The notes under the pieces: generated by a model | Databases searched by the model: none | Told to the model about the DNA's origin: nothing | The model's input: only the letters and a program-made list of their open reading frames with translations | In this document: piece by piece, positions 9,051-17,123 of the stretch | Layout of the letters: every line of letters starts with the position of its first letter | Position numbering within the stretch: position 1 is the first letter of the stretch | Source of the DNA: Schauerella fraxinea | Lineage (GTDB): Bacteria; Pseudomonadota; Gammaproteobacteria; Burkholderiales; Burkholderiaceae_B | DNA: 64,000 nt | NCBI GenBank assembly: GCA_030849945.1 | Contig: JAVDKK010000004.1 | Span: 186,001-250,000 of the forward strand | Reading direction: 5' to 3' | Program-made: the position numbers and the translations under genes

Positions 9051-9479
9051 TCAAGCTTGCCTGGTCTCGACAATGACGTAGGCCGCCGCCATGTCCGACT
9101 CATCGGTGATCGACACGTGGGCGGCGCCGAAGCGCTCGTCGTACCAGGCCTGCAATTCGGGACCGATCACCAGCACGGGACGCCCACTGGGCGCATTCAA
9201 CGTTTGCACCCGCGTCCAGGTCATGGGCATGCGCATGCCCAGGCCGATCGCCTTGGAGAACGCCTCCTTGGCGGCGAATCGGGTAGCGAGAAAGCGGATG
9301 CCGCGCGCAGGATCGCGGGCGCGGCGGGCCAGGAATTTGTCCATCTCCTGGGGGCCGAGAATCTTGGTGGCGAACCGGTCGCCATGGCGCGCAAGCGCGC
9401 GCTCGATGCGATCGACGCGCAGCAAATCCATGCCGATGCCCGCAATGGCGGCGCCGTTGTTGCCGCTTCCCACACTCAT
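9051..9479 (-). CDS. acpS: Holo-[acyl-carrier-protein] synthase
   Basis: 142 residues. Transfers 4'-phosphopantetheine from CoA to ACP. The two Mg-binding motifs are clear: GIGMDLLRVDR (D18) and RFAAKEAFSKA (E72). The C-terminus contains the expected VSITDESDMAAAYVI strand. It is upstream of nagZ in the same orientation with a 138-bp gap. In related genomes acpS usually directly follows pdxJ; here pdxJ is about 9.5 kb away, behind a transporter/two-component block. Confidence 0.95.
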   Translation of the reverse strand: MSVGSGNNGAAIAGIGMDLLRVDRIERALARHGDRFATKILGPQEMDKFLARRARDPARGIRFLATRFAAKEAFSKAIGLGMRMPMTWTRVQTLNAPSGRPVLVIGPELQAWYDERFGAAHVSITDESDMAAAYVIVETRQA

Positions 9480-9608
9480 GATATTGATCCGTTTCTGGAT
9501 GATGCCCGCCGCCCGAAAACCGGGTGGCGTCTACGACATTCGAAATGATACGCGAGCGGCGGAGCGCTACACTGCCCGGCATATAACGAGAAGAAACGGA
9601 GATCGGTC

Positions 9609-10280
9609 ATGCGGCTGTTGCTGGCGGAAGACAATCTCGATCTGGGGGACGCCATCGAGAGCAAGCTGCGCGGCGCGGGCCACAGCGTCGAGTGGGTGCG
9701 CGATGGCGCCGCGGCGCTGCGCTACGCGGGCGAAGGGAATTGGGACGCACTGGTGCTGGACATCATGCTGCCCGGCACGGACGGCTTTGCCGTGATCCGG
9801 GCGCTACGCGCGGCTGGGGTCGACACGCCGGTGCTGGTGATCACGGCGCGCGCCGAAATCGAAGACAAGATCGACATGCTCGATCTGGGCGCCGACGATT
9901 ATCTGGTCAAGCCGTTCGACCTGCGCGAACTCGAAGCGCGGCTGCGCGCACTCATGCGCCGGCCTTCCGGCCAGACCACAAGCCACCCGCTTTACGGCAA
10001 TCTCATGGTCGATCAGGCCGGACGCACGGCCAGCATCGACGGCCTGCCGATCGAACTCGGACGGCGGGAGTTCCGGCTGCTGGAAATTCTCTTGTCGCGA
10101 CTGGAGCAAACGGTGACCAAAGAGCGCCTGATGGTGCAACTTTTCGACGCTGAAGATGCTTCGCTGAATGCACTGGAGCTGCTCATCTCGCGCCTGCGCA
10201 AGAAGCTCGCAGCCGCCACGCTCGAGATCGTCACGATACGGGGCGTGGGCTATCGGGTGACGGTGCATGACGGCGTTTAA
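9609..10280 (+). CDS. Two-component response regulator, OmpR/TctD-QseB type
   Basis: 223 residues. An N-terminal receiver with the acidic pair E7-D8, phospho-acceptor D51 (LVLDIMLPG) and conserved K101 (GADDYLVKPFD), then a C-terminal winged helix of the OmpR/PhoB class (ELGRREFRLLEILLSR through TIRGVGYRV). All active-site residues are intact. GGAG lies about 7 bp before the ATG. The gene overlaps the kinase gene by 14 bp, so the two are a translationally coupled pair. It probably controls the adjacent ABC transporter; OmpR-type regulators bind direct repeats about 10-11 bp apart, and such repeats occur at 12883-12899. Confidence 0.94.
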   Translation: MRLLLAEDNLDLGDAIESKLRGAGHSVEWVRDGAAALRYAGEGNWDALVLDIMLPGTDGFAVIRALRAAGVDTPVLVITARAEIEDKIDMLDLGADDYLVKPFDLRELEARLRALMRRPSGQTTSHPLYGNLMVDQAGRTASIDGLPIELGRREFRLLEILLSRLEQTVTKERLMVQLFDAEDASLNALELLISRLRKKLAAATLEIVTIRGVGYRVTVHDGV

Positions 10281-12885
10281 ATCGTTTTCGATCCGCCGGC
10301 GCATCTTCACCGTCGCCTGCCTCTTGCTGGTTGCGGCCACGCTTGCTTTGATCGCGTTTCTGCGCGGTTATGCCCATACGGCGTCGGACCAGGCATTCGA
10401 TCGCTTGCTGGCCGCATCGGCGCTCACCATTGCGGGTTCGGTGCAAATGGGTGATGACGGCGTTACGGTCGAACCACCCTTCTCGTCGCTGGCCATGATG
10501 TCCGGTCAGGAGCGCGTGTTCTATAGCGTGCGCGATCCGGCGGGCGACCCCATCACGGGCTATGACGACCTGGCGCCCACGTTGCCGCTGGCCGCGTCGG
10601 CCACGCCCGTGTTTGCCGATCAGCACTACCACGACGATCCGATCCGCGTGGTCACGGTGGGCCGCCTGGTGTCCGCCGCGCAACACGTGGGCTGGGTCAC
10701 GGTGCGGGTGGCCGAAACGCGCGGGGCGCGCGAAGTGCTGGCCACAGAAATCCTGAATCGCAGCGTGGTGCCGCTGGTGGCGCTGGTGCTGGTGTCGCTG
10801 GCGCTGATCTGGTTTGGCCTGCGGCTGGCGTTTTCACCGCTGCGCACGATGGAACGCGCGTTGCGCGAACGGGCGCCCGACGACTTGCGTGCGTTCGACG
10901 CGCCGGTGCCGCGCGAAACGCAGCGCCTGGTCGAAGCGCTCAATGCTTTCATGCACCGGCTGTCCGGCGTGATGGCAACGCTTAACGATCTGGTCGCCGA
11001 TGCGGCGCATCAGGTGCGCACTCCCCTTGCCTCGTTGCGGGCACAGGCCGAAGTGGCGCTGGACGAACCCGATCCCGAGCGCCTGCGTGAACGGGTGGTG
11101 CGCATTCATCGCAATGCCACGCAAGCCAGCGATCTGATCAATCAATTGCTGATGGACGCCACGATCAGCCATCGCCTGGGCACGCATGGGCGCGACTTCG
11201 TGGGCGTGGCCGAAACCATCAACGAAACGCGCCGCCGCATCGGCCCCTTGCAAGTGCCCCGGCTGAAAATTTCGATTGCGCCCGAGGTACGGCGCGCGCG
11301 CATTTCAGGCGACCGGTTGGCCTTGCGCGAAATGCTGCGCAATCTGGTCGACAACGCCCTGCGTTATGCCCCGGACGGCGATGTGGAAATTCACGCCACG
11401 CCGGTGTCGAACTATCGCGTGGCGATCACCGTGCTGGATCGCGGCCCGGGCGTTGCCGATGACGAAAAGGAAACCGTACAAGCGCGTTTCGTGCGCGGGC
11501 GCAGCGGCGCCGACTCGACCGGCTCTGGATTGGGGTTGGCGATCGTGCGCAATGTGGCCGACATGCATGGCGGCTCACTGCGGCTGCAGGATCGGGCCGG
11601 TGGCGGCCTTTCGGCGCGCGTGGTGCTGCCTCTGGCGCGCGGACGCGTGCATGCGGGCGGCAATATTTCGCGCCCGATGTTGGCACGTCCCACCACAGCA
11701 CGCCCTGCCCCGGATCGCACGGCGCCGGTCACCCGCGCGCTGGTGCTGTTTGCCATCGTCTCGATGACGCTGCTGTTCGGCCCCCCCGAGGCTCACGCCA
11801 CGGAAACCGATGCACCGGCATTGACGACCGAACCCGGCACCACTGCCGTGCCGCGCATGATCGAAACGCGCTTCCCGGCGCCGCGCCCCTCGGGACGCAC
11901 GCTCGTGATCGCCGGGCCCACCGATACGCCGGTGGTGGTGCCGGTGATTCGCGGGTTTCAGGAAGAGCGGCCCGACGTGGATGTGGTGTATCGCGAAATG
12001 GGTGGCCGCGAAGCCTACGACGCCACGGTGGCGGGCAGGCTCAACGACGTCGATGTGCTGATGAGTTCGGTCGCCGATCTGCAGGTGCGCCTGGCCAACG
12101 ACGGCTTTGCGATGCAGTACGCCTCGCCGCAAGCCGCGCGTTTGCCCACGTGGGCCAAGTGGCGCGATGAGGTGTTCGGCTTCACTTTCGAGCCGGCAGT
12201 ATGGATCTACAACCCCGATCGCTTTACCGAGGCGACGATCCCGCGCACGCGGCAGGATCTGGTTGCGCTGCTCGAACGCGAACATCAATCGCTGCAGGGC
12301 CGGGTGGGCACGTACGACATCGCCGTCAGTGGCGTCGGTTATCTGCTGGCCGAGCAGGACGAATTGCTGTCGTCCAACTTCTGGGGGTTGACCAATGCGC
12401 TCGGTCGCGTGGATACGCGGCTGTCGGCGACCTCCGCCGGCATTCTCGATGCCGTCGAACGGGGCGACATGGACATCGGCTACAACGTGCTGGGCTCGTA
12501 TGCGCTGGCGCGGCAAGCCGAGGGCGCACGTATCGGGGTGGTGTTTCCGCGCGACTATGTGCTGGTACTGGCGCGGTCGGTCCTCATCATGCGGCGCGCG
12601 CCGCGGCCCGAACTGGCCCGTGCGATGGTGGACTATCTGCTCTCGCCCGCCGGTCAATCGGTGGCGTCGAGCCAATCGGGCCTGGGCTCGATCATGGAAG
12701 ACACGCCCGGCCGATGGACGGCGGAAAAAGTGCTGGCGCGCTCGCAGGGCATCGTGCAGCCGGTCGTGATGAGCCCGGCATTGCTGGTGGGCCTGGATCG
12801 CCGCCGCCATTCGCGATTCATTCAGAACTGGAGTCGATTGATTACCGACACCGGGATTTCCCTGATACCGCCAACCGCACCGTGA
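10267..12885 (+). CDS. Histidine kinase fused to a periplasmic solute-binding-protein domain
   Basis: 872 residues in one uninterrupted frame. Residues 1-465 are a TctE/QseC-type kinase: membrane segment about 11-33, periplasmic sensor region, second segment about 160-182, dimerisation box with H248 (DAAHQVRTPL), N-box (LRNLVDNALRYAP, about 358-370), DRGPG and GSGLGLAIV (from 419). A basic stretch then leads into a third hydrophobic segment (about 489-508, ending PPEAHA like a signal-peptidase site). The last ~330 residues are an SBP_bac_6-like binding protein with the stretches SGVGYLLAEQD, IGYNVLGSYALARQ and SPAGQSVASSQSGLGS. Topology is consistent: kinase inside, binding domain outside. 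An in-frame ATG at 11677 could start a separate secreted protein, but its ribosome site is weak. The domain is paralogous to the transporter receptor encoded next. Confidence 0.9.
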   Translation: MTAFKSFSIRRRIFTVACLLLVAATLALIAFLRGYAHTASDQAFDRLLAASALTIAGSVQMGDDGVTVEPPFSSLAMMSGQERVFYSVRDPAGDPITGYDDLAPTLPLAASATPVFADQHYHDDPIRVVTVGRLVSAAQHVGWVTVRVAETRGAREVLATEILNRSVVPLVALVLVSLALIWFGLRLAFSPLRTMERALRERAPDDLRAFDAPVPRETQRLVEALNAFMHRLSGVMATLNDLVADAAHQVRTPLASLRAQAEVALDEPDPERLRERVVRIHRNATQASDLINQLLMDATISHRLGTHGRDFVGVAETINETRRRIGPLQVPRLKISIAPEVRRARISGDRLALREMLRNLVDNALRYAPDGDVEIHATPVSNYRVAITVLDRGPGVADDEKETVQARFVRGRSGADSTGSGLGLAIVRNVADMHGGSLRLQDRAGGGLSARVVLPLARGRVHAGGNISRPMLARPTTARPAPDRTAPVTRALVLFAIVSMTLLFGPPEAHATETDAPALTTEPGTTAVPRMIETRFPAPRPSGRTLVIAGPTDTPVVVPVIRGFQEERPDVDVVYREMGGREAYDATVAGRLNDVDVLMSSVADLQVRLANDGFAMQYASPQAARLPTWAKWRDEVFGFTFEPAVWIYNPDRFTEATIPRTRQDLVALLEREHQSLQGRVGTYDIAVSGVGYLLAEQDELLSSNFWGLTNALGRVDTRLSATSAGILDAVERGDMDIGYNVLGSYALARQAEGARIGVVFPRDYVLVLARSVLIMRRAPRPELARAMVDYLLSPAGQSVASSQSGLGSIMEDTPGRWTAEKVLARSQGIVQPVVMSPALLVGLDRRRHSRFIQNWSRLITDTGISLIPPTAP

Positions 12886-12899
12886 CAGGACGCTGACAG
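12883..12899 (+). promoter_or_regulatory. Candidate response-regulator operator (TGACAG direct repeat)
   Basis: TGACAG at 12883-12888 and again at 12894-12899, exactly 11 bp apart. The first copy includes the kinase stop codon. The pair lies 70-86 bp before the start of the binding-protein gene. OmpR/PhoB-class regulators bind tandem half-sites at this spacing, so this is a plausible site for the regulator at 9609-10280. That link is inference. Confidence 0.35.
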
Positions 12900-12968
12900 T
12901 AAGCGACTCCTATGATGCATCACGCCGGGCGCAGACCCGCTGCGATGATTCCTAATGGAGAAGACACT

Positions 12969-14066
12969 ATGTTTGCCCAGTCACGTCTGACGGCCGCGTG
13001 CGCCGTCGCTTTCGCCCTCGCCACCGGCAGCGCCATCGCGCAAACCGTGCCGCAAGGGTATCCCGCCGCTTATCAAAGCATCATCGACGGCGCGAAGAAA
13101 GAAGGCAAAGTCGTCATCTACTCGACCACCGATACGAAGGCCGCCGGCCCCGTCATCAAAGCGTTCGAAGCCGCCTATCCCGGTGTGAAAGTCGAATTCA
13201 ACGACATGAACAGCACCGAGCTGTACAACCGCTACATCAGCGAACAAGCCGCCGGCGGCACCAGCGGCGACCTGGTGTGGAGCTCGTCGATGGACTCGGC
13301 ACTCAAGCTGGCCACCGACTACGCGCAAAACTACGCTTCGCCCGAATTGTCCAAGCTGCCGAAGTGGTCGGTGTGGAAAGAATCGGCCTACGGCACCACG
13401 TACGAGCCCGCTGTCTTCATCTACAACAAGCGCCTCGTGCCCGAAGGCGACGTGCCCAATTCGCACGCCGCGCTGGCCAAGCTGATTGCCGCCCAGTCCG
13501 ACAAGTACAAGAACAAGGTCACCACCTACGACGTCGAAAAATCGGCCGTGGGCTTCATGCTTGCCGTGCAGGACAGCCGCAACGACAAAGCCTATTTCGA
13601 AGACTTGGCCAATATCGCCAAGGGTGGCCTGGTGGTGCAATCCTCCACCGGCACGATGATGGAGCGCGTGTCGTCGGGTGAAAACCTGATCGGCTACAAC
13701 ATCCTCGGCTCATATGCCGAAACGCGCGCGAAAACCGACCCGTCGATCGGCATCTCGTACCCTAAGGATTACACGCTGGTGCTCTCGCGCGTGGCCTTTA
13801 TCAGCAAGAAGGCCAAGAACAAGAACGCCGCCCGCCTGTGGCTCGATTTCCTCCTGTCGGCCAAGGGACAGGACGTGCTGGCCAATCAGTCCGATCTCGC
13901 GTCGATCCGCGACGACATCCCGGGCGACAACGACGTCGACGGCATGACCAAGAAGCTGGGCGATTCGCTCAAGCCAATTCCCGTGGACGAAACGCTGCTC
14001 GAGTATCTCGAACAAAACAAACGCCTGGAATTCATCAAGAAGTGGCGTACGGCCGCCGGTAAGTAA
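12969..14066 (+). CDS. ABC transporter substrate-binding protein, FbpA/AfuA-like
   Basis: 365-residue periplasmic receptor. The start is the ATG at 12969, with GGAG 8 bp upstream; the longer frame from 12912 would bury the signal peptide. A Sec signal peptide (FAQSRLTAACAVAFALA) ends at GSAIA before QTVPQ. The body is a SBP_bac_6-type fold with VVIYSTTDTKAAGPVIKAF near the mature N-terminus. It shares extended similarity with the kinase's C-terminal domain (here NLIGYNILGSYAETRA). It is followed by a permease and an ATPase. Family members bind ferric iron, hexose phosphates or phosphonates; the ligand here is undetermined. Confidence 0.9.
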   Translation: MFAQSRLTAACAVAFALATGSAIAQTVPQGYPAAYQSIIDGAKKEGKVVIYSTTDTKAAGPVIKAFEAAYPGVKVEFNDMNSTELYNRYISEQAAGGTSGDLVWSSSMDSALKLATDYAQNYASPELSKLPKWSVWKESAYGTTYEPAVFIYNKRLVPEGDVPNSHAALAKLIAAQSDKYKNKVTTYDVEKSAVGFMLAVQDSRNDKAYFEDLANIAKGGLVVQSSTGTMMERVSSGENLIGYNILGSYAETRAKTDPSIGISYPKDYTLVLSRVAFISKKAKNKNAARLWLDFLLSAKGQDVLANQSDLASIRDDIPGDNDVDGMTKKLGDSLKPIPVDETLLEYLEQNKRLEFIKKWRTAAGK

Positions 14067-14097
14067 CCGGCCCCTCGTTCCCCGCGTTACCGAATCT

Positions 14098-14120
14098 GCC
14101 GCCGGCACACCGCCGGCGGC
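14098..14120 (+). terminator. Intercistronic hairpin between binding protein and permease
   Basis: A perfect 9-bp GC stem: GCCGCCGGC (14098-14106) and GCCGGCGGC (14112-14120) with a 5-nt loop, 31 nt after the binding-protein stop. There is no strong U-run, so it looks more like a partial terminator or mRNA-stabilising element. Such an element would allow the receptor to be made in excess over the membrane components. Confidence 0.6.
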
Positions 14121-14152
14121 GTTCTCAACGCACGCTCCATCAGGACGATTCG

Positions 14153-15922
14153 ATGCTTGCCCTACGCAGAAAATGGCAATCCTTGCCCCGCGGCGTGGTC
14201 GTGGTGCTCACAGCGATTGCGATATATGTGCCCTTGTCGCTGATCGTTTATCAGAGCTTTCTCTCGGCCCCCTTCTTTCAACCGTCGAAGGTATTCAGCC
14301 TCGACGCGTTCCGGTTCATTTTTGCCGACGACGATTTTTATAAGGCGCTCAAGAGCGGCTTTATTCTGGCCTTCGGCCTGGCCATCATCGCGATCCCGCT
14401 GGGCGGGATGCTGGCGTTCCTGATGATCCGTACCGACCTGCCCGGCAGACGCTGGATCGAGCCATTGATCCTGGTGCCGATCTTCGTGTCGCCCATGGTG
14501 CTGGGCTTCGGCTACGTGGTGGCGGCAGGTCCTGTGGGATTCATTTCGCTGTGGGTCGATGACCTCATCGGCTTTGTGCCCTGGAACGTGTACTCGCTCA
14601 CCAGCATTGTGATCATCGCCGGTTTGACGCACGTGCCGCACGCCTATCTGTACATCTCGTCTGCCTTGCGCAGCATGGGATCCGACGTCGAAGAAGCCGC
14701 GCGCGTCGCCGGTGCGTCGCCGTTGCAAGTGATGGTGTCGGTCAGCCTGCCCATGGTGCGGCCGGCCATCCTTTATGCCACGGTGCTGCTCTTCTTCCTG
14801 GGACTCGAAGTGTTCGGCCTCGTGCTGGTGCTGGGCGACCCCGAGGGCAACCTGGTGTTGGCGACCTATCTGTACAAGCTCACGAACAAACTCGGCATCC
14901 CGTCGTATCACTTGATGGCGGCTGTGGCCGTCGTGCTGATCTGCATGACCGTGCCGTTGGTCGCGCTGCAACGCCGCCTGATGCGCACGGCCAACCGCTT
15001 CGTCACCGTCAAAGGCAAAGCGTCGCGCGCCCGGCCGTTGCCGTTGGGCAAGTGGCGCTGGGTGGCAGGTGCCGTGGTGGCATTCTGGTTGATCGTGACC
15101 ATCGCCGTGCCGCTCCTGGGTGTGGTGCTGCGGGCCTTCGTATCGAACTGGGGCATGAACATCAACCTGATGGAAGTGCTGTCGCTCGATGCGTTTCGCA
15201 CGGTGTTCTCGCAGCCCAATTTGATTCGCGCCATCGTCAACTCGGTCGCGATCGGCGTGTTCGGCGGTGCCGCTGCAGTGCTCTGCTACACCTTCGTGGG
15301 ATTGGCCATGCACCGCAAGCCGGACGGGGTCACCCGCTTCATGGATTACAGCGTGCTCGTGCCGCGTGCGGTACCCGGGTTGCTCGCCGGCTTGGCGTTC
15401 TTGTGGGTGTTCCTGTTTGTGCCGATGTGGCTCGACAACTCGCTTGAGGACGGTTGGCTCTCCGTGCTGCCCTTCGCCGAGTGGCTGCGCGAAAACCTGG
15501 TGGAAGCCTTGCGGTCGTTGCGCAGCACAATCTTCAGCGTATGGCTGGCTTACACCGTAGTGTGGATCGCTTATGGCCTGCGATTGATCTCTTCGACCTT
15601 GCTGCAAGTGGGCCCCGAACTCGAAGAAGCCGCGCGCAGCGCCGGCGCCACGCGTTCGCAGGTGACCCGCCACGTGACTGTGCCACTGGCCAAGTTCGGC
15701 CTGATCGGCGCGTGGTTGTTGATGTTTCTTATTTTCGAGCGCGAGTATTCGACCGGTGTGTATCTGCTGTCGCCCGGCACCGAAACCATTGGTTCGATGC
15801 TGGTGTCGCTCTGGGCGGCCGGCGCCATCGATATCGTGGCCGCGCTTTCTCTGATCAATATCGTGCTCGTGGTGGTGGGTCTCGGCATCGCCCTGCGCTT
15901 TGGAGTGAAATTACATGATTGA
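14153..15922 (+). CDS. ABC transporter permease, FbpB-like double permease
   Basis: 589 residues containing two fused membrane-permease halves, together about 12 transmembrane segments. Each half carries an EAA-type coupling loop: GSDVEEAARVAGASPLQVM in the first and PELEEAARSAGATRSQVT in the second. This duplicated layout is typical of ferric-iron-type (FbpB/SfuB/AfuB) importers, where one polypeptide supplies the full channel. It overlaps the ATPase gene by 8 bp. It works with the binding protein upstream. Confidence 0.93.
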   Translation: MLALRRKWQSLPRGVVVVLTAIAIYVPLSLIVYQSFLSAPFFQPSKVFSLDAFRFIFADDDFYKALKSGFILAFGLAIIAIPLGGMLAFLMIRTDLPGRRWIEPLILVPIFVSPMVLGFGYVVAAGPVGFISLWVDDLIGFVPWNVYSLTSIVIIAGLTHVPHAYLYISSALRSMGSDVEEAARVAGASPLQVMVSVSLPMVRPAILYATVLLFFLGLEVFGLVLVLGDPEGNLVLATYLYKLTNKLGIPSYHLMAAVAVVLICMTVPLVALQRRLMRTANRFVTVKGKASRARPLPLGKWRWVAGAVVAFWLIVTIAVPLLGVVLRAFVSNWGMNINLMEVLSLDAFRTVFSQPNLIRAIVNSVAIGVFGGAAAVLCYTFVGLAMHRKPDGVTRFMDYSVLVPRAVPGLLAGLAFLWVFLFVPMWLDNSLEDGWLSVLPFAEWLRENLVEALRSLRSTIFSVWLAYTVVWIAYGLRLISSTLLQVGPELEEAARSAGATRSQVTRHVTVPLAKFGLIGAWLLMFLIFEREYSTGVYLLSPGTETIGSMLVSLWAAGAIDIVAALSLINIVLVVVGLGIALRFGVKLHD

Positions 15923-17000
15923 GCTTTCGGTAGAAGACCTGCATCTGGACTACGGCGATACGCCGGTGCTCAAGGGCGTTTCGATGGACCTGAAGCAAGG
16001 CGAAGTCGTCTCGCTGCTGGGGCCGTCGGGAAGCGGCAAGACCACCCTGTTGCGTGCCGTGGCCGGCCTGGAAGGCCCCAAGGCGGGCCGTATCAAGATC
16101 GGCGAACGCGTGGTGTACGACGGCGTGGCGCGCAACGAAGTACGTGCCGAAGATCGCAATCTCGGACTCGTGTTTCAGTCGTACGCCCTGTGGCCGCACA
16201 AGACCGTGTTCGAAAACGTGGCTTACCCGCTGAAGCTGCGCAAACTGCCCACCGCGGAAATCAAAGAGCGTGTCGAAGCGGTACTTGGACAATTGGGCCT
16301 GGGTCACCTCACGCAACGCCATCCGCATGCCTTGTCGGGCGGACAGCAACAACGCGTGGCGATCGGCCGCGCGCTGGTCTACAACCCGCCCGTGATCCTG
16401 CTGGATGAGCCGCTATCGAACCTGGATGCCAAATTGCGCGAAGAGGCGCGCGCCTTCTTGCGCGAGCTGATTTTGCGACTGGGGCTGTCGGCCCTGATGG
16501 TGACGCACGATCAAGGCGAAGCCATGGCCATCTCCGATCGCATCCTGCTCTTGAACAACGGCAAGATCGAGCAGCAAGGCACGCCGCAGGAAATGTATGG
16601 CTCGCCATCCACCCTCTTCTGCGCCGAGTTCATGGGCAGCAACAATCGTCTGGCCGGCAAGGTCACCGAATTGCGTGACGGCGCGGCGCGCGTACAGGGC
16701 GAAGGCTGGTCGCTGTGGGGCAAAGCCGCCGCGGGCGTGCAGGAAGGTCAACCGGCCACGGCCGTCATCCGCGTCGAACAAGTGCGTCTGGCCGCGGAAA
16801 ACACCGAGGACAACGCCATTGCCTTGCCGCTCGTGACCAGCATGTATCTCGGCGATCGTTGGGAATATCTGTTTCGTGCCCCCGGCGAAATCACCGCCGG
16901 CAAGCTCGCGTTGCGCGCCTACGGACATGAAAGCCTGCCCACCGCGCAGCATCGCCTGTCGCTCCCCGCCAAGCATGTGTGGGTGTATCCGAGCGCCTGA
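15915..17000 (+). CDS. ABC transporter ATP-binding protein, FbpC/AfuC/PotA-like
   Basis: 361 residues. Walker A GPSGSGKTT at 36-44, signature LSGGQ at 140-144, Walker B ILLDE at 161-165, switch His198 (MVTHDQGEAM). A C-terminal TOBE-like domain follows (about 240-361). It completes the binding protein/permease/ATPase set. The ATG lies within the last codons of the permease gene, so translation is coupled. The substrate class is the same open question as for the receptor. Confidence 0.93.
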   Translation: MIELSVEDLHLDYGDTPVLKGVSMDLKQGEVVSLLGPSGSGKTTLLRAVAGLEGPKAGRIKIGERVVYDGVARNEVRAEDRNLGLVFQSYALWPHKTVFENVAYPLKLRKLPTAEIKERVEAVLGQLGLGHLTQRHPHALSGGQQQRVAIGRALVYNPPVILLDEPLSNLDAKLREEARAFLRELILRLGLSALMVTHDQGEAMAISDRILLLNNGKIEQQGTPQEMYGSPSTLFCAEFMGSNNRLAGKVTELRDGAARVQGEGWSLWGKAAAGVQEGQPATAVIRVEQVRLAAENTEDNAIALPLVTSMYLGDRWEYLFRAPGEITAGKLALRAYGHESLPTAQHRLSLPAKHVWVYPSA

Positions 17001-17055
17001 CGGCCCCGGGCTTACCCTTCGGATCGGCGGCGGTGAGCTTCCGATGGTTCTCAAA

Positions 17056-17076
17056 ACGGCGGCTACTGGCCGCCGT
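17056..17076. terminator. Hairpin between convergent transporter and AraC genes
   Basis: ACGGCGG (17056-17062) pairs perfectly with CCGCCGT (17070-17076) around a 7-nt loop, preceded by AAAA. A second, related hairpin (AGCGGC 17119-17124 / GCCGCT 17130-17135) overlaps the end of the AraC gene. Both sit where two convergent genes end, so they are probably terminators for the two directions. Neither has a long U-run. Confidence 0.45.
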
Positions 17077-17123
17077 CGTTCATCGCAACGCCCGTCGGCC
17101 GACGTCCGTCGTTGCGACAGCGG

